A program made the position numbers and the translations under genes. From Bremia lactucae (lineage: Eukaryota > Oomycota > Peronosporomycetes > Peronosporales > Peronosporaceae), in assembly GCF_004359215.1 (NCBI RefSeq), contig NC_090627.1, forward strand, positions 1 to 10,484: a stretch of DNA of 10,484 bases. Reading direction: 5' to 3'. Positions 7,373 through 10,484 of this stretch are shown in pieces. Numbering within the stretch: position 1 is the stretch's first letter; the number at the start of each line of letters is the position of its first letter. A model generated the notes under the pieces. The model did not search any database and was not told the origin of the DNA. It worked only from the letters and a program-made list of their open reading frames with translations.

Positions 7373-8087
7373 TTACTTTAAACCGATCGCTTGACGCATC
7401 TCGACCAATCTCGGTGCAGCCAATGCCTTCGTAAGTATGTCTGCAGGCATACTCGAAGTCTCTCGATATTCAGGCTTTAAAATTCCTCGCTTCGTAAAAA
7501 CACCGACAAACTTGATGCGCACATCAATATGTTTGGACTTAGCCGAAGCTCTCTCACCGTCAAGTTGTTTCAAAGCTGCTTGGCTATCCACTCGCAGTGG
7601 CATAGGTTTTTCAAATCTCAAAATAACTCTTGCAACAGTTCGCGAATGCCCAAACGTTTTCGAGCCACAATGGATGCAGCTGTAAACGCAGCCTCCATGG
7701 TCGAAAGTGATACGCCGCCTTGTTTCTAGCACATCCAGCTCACTGGCATGCAATCAAATCGTAATTAAACCACCCGTGACAGATTTCTGTCACCTTTGTC
7801 GGCAGCGAATCCGCATCACTGTTCCGAATCACTTGTAACACGTCTGTTTCATCTTCTCTTCCAATCATAAAATCGCAATGTCTTCGTGCCAGACAGGTAC
7901 ATTGCAATTTTCTTGGCCAACTTATAATCTCCCATCGTGGGCTTATGAGTCCTTCTTGACGCTTTATGCACCGCAAAACCAATATCTGGTCTGGTGCAAC
8001 GCGAAATCGTTAGGAAATTCCCACAAGTGACTGAAAAACCTTCACCGTAACCACATCATCTCATCCAAATACCGATAAAAGGCACAG
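7373..8087 (-). pseudogene. Copia pol RNase H and connection, broken
   Basis: On the minus strand, the C-terminal piece is intact and diagnostic: LRVDSQAALKQLDGERASA, KHIDVRIKFV and PADILTKALAAPRLVEMRQ, ending in TAA at 7373-7375. Upstream, other frames give GGVSLSTMEAAFTAAS (around 7650-7710), which carries the RNase H Glu, then FAADKGDRN and DVLQVIRNSDAD, the first catalytic acidic site. Before that come YLSGTKTLRFYDW and SRCTRPDIGFAVHKASRRTHKP. At least three frameshifts and several stops separate these pieces, so the product cannot be made. The RNase H directly after RT, with LTR next, fits the Ty1/Copia order. Confidence 0.85.
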
Positions 8088-8868
8088 CTACCGATTCTTC
8101 AGTATCGTTCCAGTCTTGAGCATTTGAACATGCATACTATGTCCCATTTCGAGACCGTGCTCCTTCAGCATGTCTATAATTCTAAATTCTTGATCAAAAG
8201 TGTACCCATCTTCGTCCTTGTATTGAATACGCATACCCAAAATCTTGCGAGCACATCCGAGATCTGTAACCGATAGTGAAGTGAGCTCGTCAAAAAAATG
8301 AATCCACAGAACCTGACCACTTCCTGTTACCAGAAGGTCATCCACGTAAACTCCAACAAACAATAGATGATCATGTGTCCATCTAAAGTAGACACACATG
8401 TCCGTGAGACTTTGATTAAAACCAATGATAAGCAATTTCTGGTGTAGCAATTTACTCTATGATCTTCCTGCTTGTTTGATCCATTTAGTGGCTTTTTCAG
8501 CTCCAAAAAAAACAATCTCATTGTTCTGTGAAACACCAAATTTCTTCTTTAAGTCTTCTCCAATCTGCATTCCCTGCGGTAAGTGGATGTAAATGTCGAA
8601 ATTATCTTTTTTGTCTGCTTTAACGTAAGCGTTTGGAACATCTCCATGCTTTGTAGACACCTTCCACTTTCTTGCCAGTGCGAAAATCATCTTCACATTG
8701 GACATATCAATCACAGCAGCAAAAGTAACTCCATAGTTCACTCCAAAGACTTATTCATTCCCACACGCGACCAATCTCGCCTTCAATCGCTCGATATTAC
8801 CTTCTGCGTCGCGCCTCGTCTTAAGAAAAAAGTTCGAATGAAGTGCTCAAATATCTTTTGGAGCCTTT
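8088..8868 (-). pseudogene. Copia pol reverse transcriptase, broken
   Basis: On the minus strand the reading runs DAEGNIERLKARLVACGNE (about 8760-8815), a stop, VNYGVTFAAVIDMSNVK, KWKVSTKHGDVPNAYVKADKK (motif A Asp in KHGDVPNAYV), IYIHLPQGM, then TKWIKQAGRS, a stop at 8457-8459, LTDMCVYFRW, and GVYVDDLLVTGS, whose YVDD catalytic box at 8337-8348 is intact. LGMRIQYKDEDGYTFDQEF follows; the frame ends at 8088-8090. The two stops lie in one otherwise continuous frame, while a frameshift near 8840-8868 separates it from the upstream piece. The Copia type is clear from YVDD and the surrounding motifs. Confidence 0.9.
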
Positions 8869-9236
8869 TCAATATTCAACTCCATTGTTCTCCAAAGCTT
8901 GCAATTCTTCAAAAATTGCCTTCATCCACCCTTTCTTGTGACTGCTACGCATAGCTTCACCAAAGTTTCTTGGGTCAGATATTGTGACAGCATTGACAAC
9001 GTCATCATCCATGGTTGAACTCTCAGTTCTTTGTCCCTGGCTTGAACGCTTATTCTTGCTCGCCGATCTTGTCACAACCTTCTTCTTTCTTGTCCACGGA
9101 GTCATTTTCTTCATCTTCTGTGTTTGGACCTGACGACTCGTCGCCTCCTCCAAATCTTGATGTCTTAAATTACTTTCCTCCTGAGCTTGATCTCGCGCCG
9201 GACTAGTAGTATTCTGCAGATACAATCTTGTACTTG
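8869..9236 (-). pseudogene. Copia pol integrase-RT linker, 5' truncated
   Basis: On the minus strand this starts about 9236 with no methionine of its own and reads through a long Ser/Thr/Lys/Gln/Asp-rich linker (VVTRSASKNKRSSQGQ) to SDPRNFGEAMRSSHKKGWMKAI and FEELQALENNGV, the conserved entry into Copia RT. It stops at 8869-8871. The integrase core, protease and gag that should lie upstream are absent: within some 20 bp the sequence switches to plus-strand Copia protein. The element is therefore truncated at a junction near 9226-9256. Confidence 0.85.
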
Positions 9237-9239
9237 CTT

Positions 9240-9997
9240 ATTTTGCTTCTTATTCAGTGTCTCAATATTTTGAACATGGTGCGAGACAAGCGTGTCACAA
9301 ACGCAAACGACCACAAGGACCTCGAACAATTTTGTCGCTTGCTGTGAATGAAGTCTTAAGTCAACAAGACGATGTCTGGATTTTGGATAGCGGACCCAGT
9401 AGACACTTGGTCAGTGATGAGTCATGGCTTCAAAAAAATGTTGAGCCGTGTGAAGACGTTTGTCTTCAACCCCATGGACATTTGCTTCATATAAGCAAAT
9501 GAGGCACTGTGACAATAAACGTCTTGGCTTGTGGAGTTGAGCGTGTGCTGACTCTTACGGATGTATACTCTGCTGAGGGCGTGAAGCATAATTTAATTTC
9601 GTACGAAATCATGGACCGAAAGGGTTACACACATGGATACAATGGTCAACAACGCGTTTTGTCCGACACAGTTACTGGAGCTGTGGCTTTTGATGTTCAA
9701 TTGGTTGGAAACGTTGTTGTGGTGCCGTGTCGAGTGATGAACAACGATAATAAACCGGTTGTAGTTATTATGGCGGTCTTAGGTGAAGAAGGAAGTGTCC
9801 AAATTTCTTCCGCTGTGTCGGAAAAGCAGCTTAATGAACTTTCGCAAACGTTTTGGCCATTAAACTATGAAACTATAATAAAGTTGGCTAAAGATCCGTA
9901 TTGTGATGTTTTGCTTACGGATGATCGTCGCGAATTTTGTTACACTTGCTCATAAGGCAAACAGACCAAGAACAAACAGCAAAGGCAAGACTCTGGG
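9240..9997 (+). pseudogene. Copia gag end, protease and gag-pre-integrase, broken
   Basis: This is the 5'-middle part of a plus-strand Ty1/Copia polyprotein. HGARQACHKRKR (about 9275-9310) may be the remnant of a gag zinc knuckle. The protease motif DVWILDSGPSRHLVSDESWL has its catalytic Asp at 9386-9388; the usual DSGA is DSGP here. After a TGA at 9500-9502 the same frame goes on: VLTLTDVYSAEGVKHNLIS, NVVVVPCRV, then PLNYETIIKLAKDP and FCYTCS, the CxxC half of the integrase zinc finger; the HxxxH half looks degraded (ELSQTFWPLNY). TAA follows at 9953-9955, then GKQTKNKQQRQDSG in frame. The reading is cut exactly where the Gypsy LTR starts at 9998. Confidence 0.85.
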
Positions 9998-10449
9998 TGT
10001 TACGGGGAGTATCGTTACATGAAATTAACACTTAAAGGTTGTTAATTAATATATTATCTAAAAGGTAGATAATATTTGGAGGAAATTACTTTATGTAGTA
10101 ATGTCCTGAATTCTTATCCATAAATAGGTATAGACCATTATGTCTATTTATTCCGCAGACTAATCAGCTGTAGAAGTAATCAAAGAGAGTTACGAGATAA
10201 GATAGATAAGAATTCATTTACATGTTTAGTATTAGTTTATAGTTAAGTCAACATTTACAATGATAGATTTCCAAGACACTTAACTATATTAATACAGTTT
10301 TCATTTTACACTGTTAAGCTAACTTGCCTTAAGAGAAGTCTTCCTCTATACGTACAGTGTACGTCACCTAACGAGAGGCACCACTCACATCTGAAGCAGT
10401 GTGAAGTGGACTTGTACTGAAACAGTACAAGTCGCAGTGCCCCGTTACA
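9998..10449 (+). repeat. Ty3/Gypsy 5' LTR of a second copy
   Basis: This 452-bp repeat begins TGTTACGGGG and ends CCCCGTTACA and matches the LTRs at 570 and 6524 throughout, with scattered differences. It is the left LTR of another element, not a solo LTR, because the same internal sequence as after the first 5' LTR follows it. Kept structures include ATATTATCT/AGATAATAT near the start, the CACACT-type hairpin (10386-10392/10398-10403) and GACTTGTACT/AGTACAAGTC (10409-10418/10424-10433, loop GAAAC). It inserted into Copia coding sequence in the gag-pre-integrase region. Confidence 0.92.
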
Positions 10450-10451
10450 CC

Positions 10452-10469
10452 TGGTAGCACTTTGTAGTC
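10452..10469 (+). other. Primer binding site (PBS), copy 2
   Basis: TGGTAGCACTTTGTAGTC starts 2 nt after the LTR. The TGG start is the expected complement of a tRNA CCA end, so this copy is the better guide to the primer. The tRNA would have A as discriminator base and an acceptor stem beginning AGCACTT. The element's interior continues beyond the window edge. Confidence 0.75.
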
Positions 10470-10484
10470 CGTCCAAGGACCACA

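Noticed and set aside
8583..8954. 123-codon plus-strand open frame
   Set aside because: It is antisense to the Copia RT and linker, whose motifs are unambiguous.

Overview
The window is a nest of decayed eukaryotic LTR retrotransposons; I see no intact host gene, rRNA, tRNA or CRISPR array. The encoded proteins look to me like Ty3/Gypsy and Ty1/Copia elements of oomycetes (Phytophthora and downy-mildew relatives). That host call rests on recognition, not on a search, so it is moderate in confidence.

Layout. 1-489: flank with no recognisable gene, carrying a two-copy 22-bp tandem repeat (109-151). 490-569: first 80 bp of a Copia LTR, plus orientation, cut off by the next element. 570-6961: a near full-length plus-strand Ty3/Gypsy element with 5' LTR (570-1011), primer binding site (1014-1031), gag (1062-2187), pol in the order protease - spacer - RT - RNase H - integrase (2172 to about 5890), a region with an antisense acidic reading frame (5940-6407) where the integrase C-terminus would be expected, polypurine tract (6511-6520) and 3' LTR (6524-6961). 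The order RT-RNaseH-integrase makes it Ty3/Gypsy. It is dead: frameshifts and stops interrupt almost every domain. 6962-7081: unassigned 120 bp. 7082 to about 9236: the 3' half of a minus-strand Copia element (LTR 7082-7303, polypurine tract, RNase H, RT, integrase-RT linker). About 9240-9997: a plus-strand Copia fragment (gag end, protease, gag-pre-integrase), cut off at 9998 by the 5' LTR (9998-10449) and primer binding site (10452-10469) of a second Gypsy copy that runs off the right edge.

Most notable. (1) The Gypsy element, and less clearly the Copia pieces, are packed with short perfect inverted repeats with tiny loops (arms up to 12 bp), far more than a 10-kb sequence should hold by chance. 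(2) The gag-pol junction has a textbook -1 ribosomal frameshift layout: slippery A_AAA_AAT, 9-nt spacer, strong stem-loop, and a gag stop inside the stem. (3) Each LTR ends with tandem hairpins sharing the same GAAGC-type loop, with one compensatory base-pair change between copies. (4) A 155-codon antisense Asp/Glu/Ser/Pro-rich frame lies between integrase and 3' LTR.
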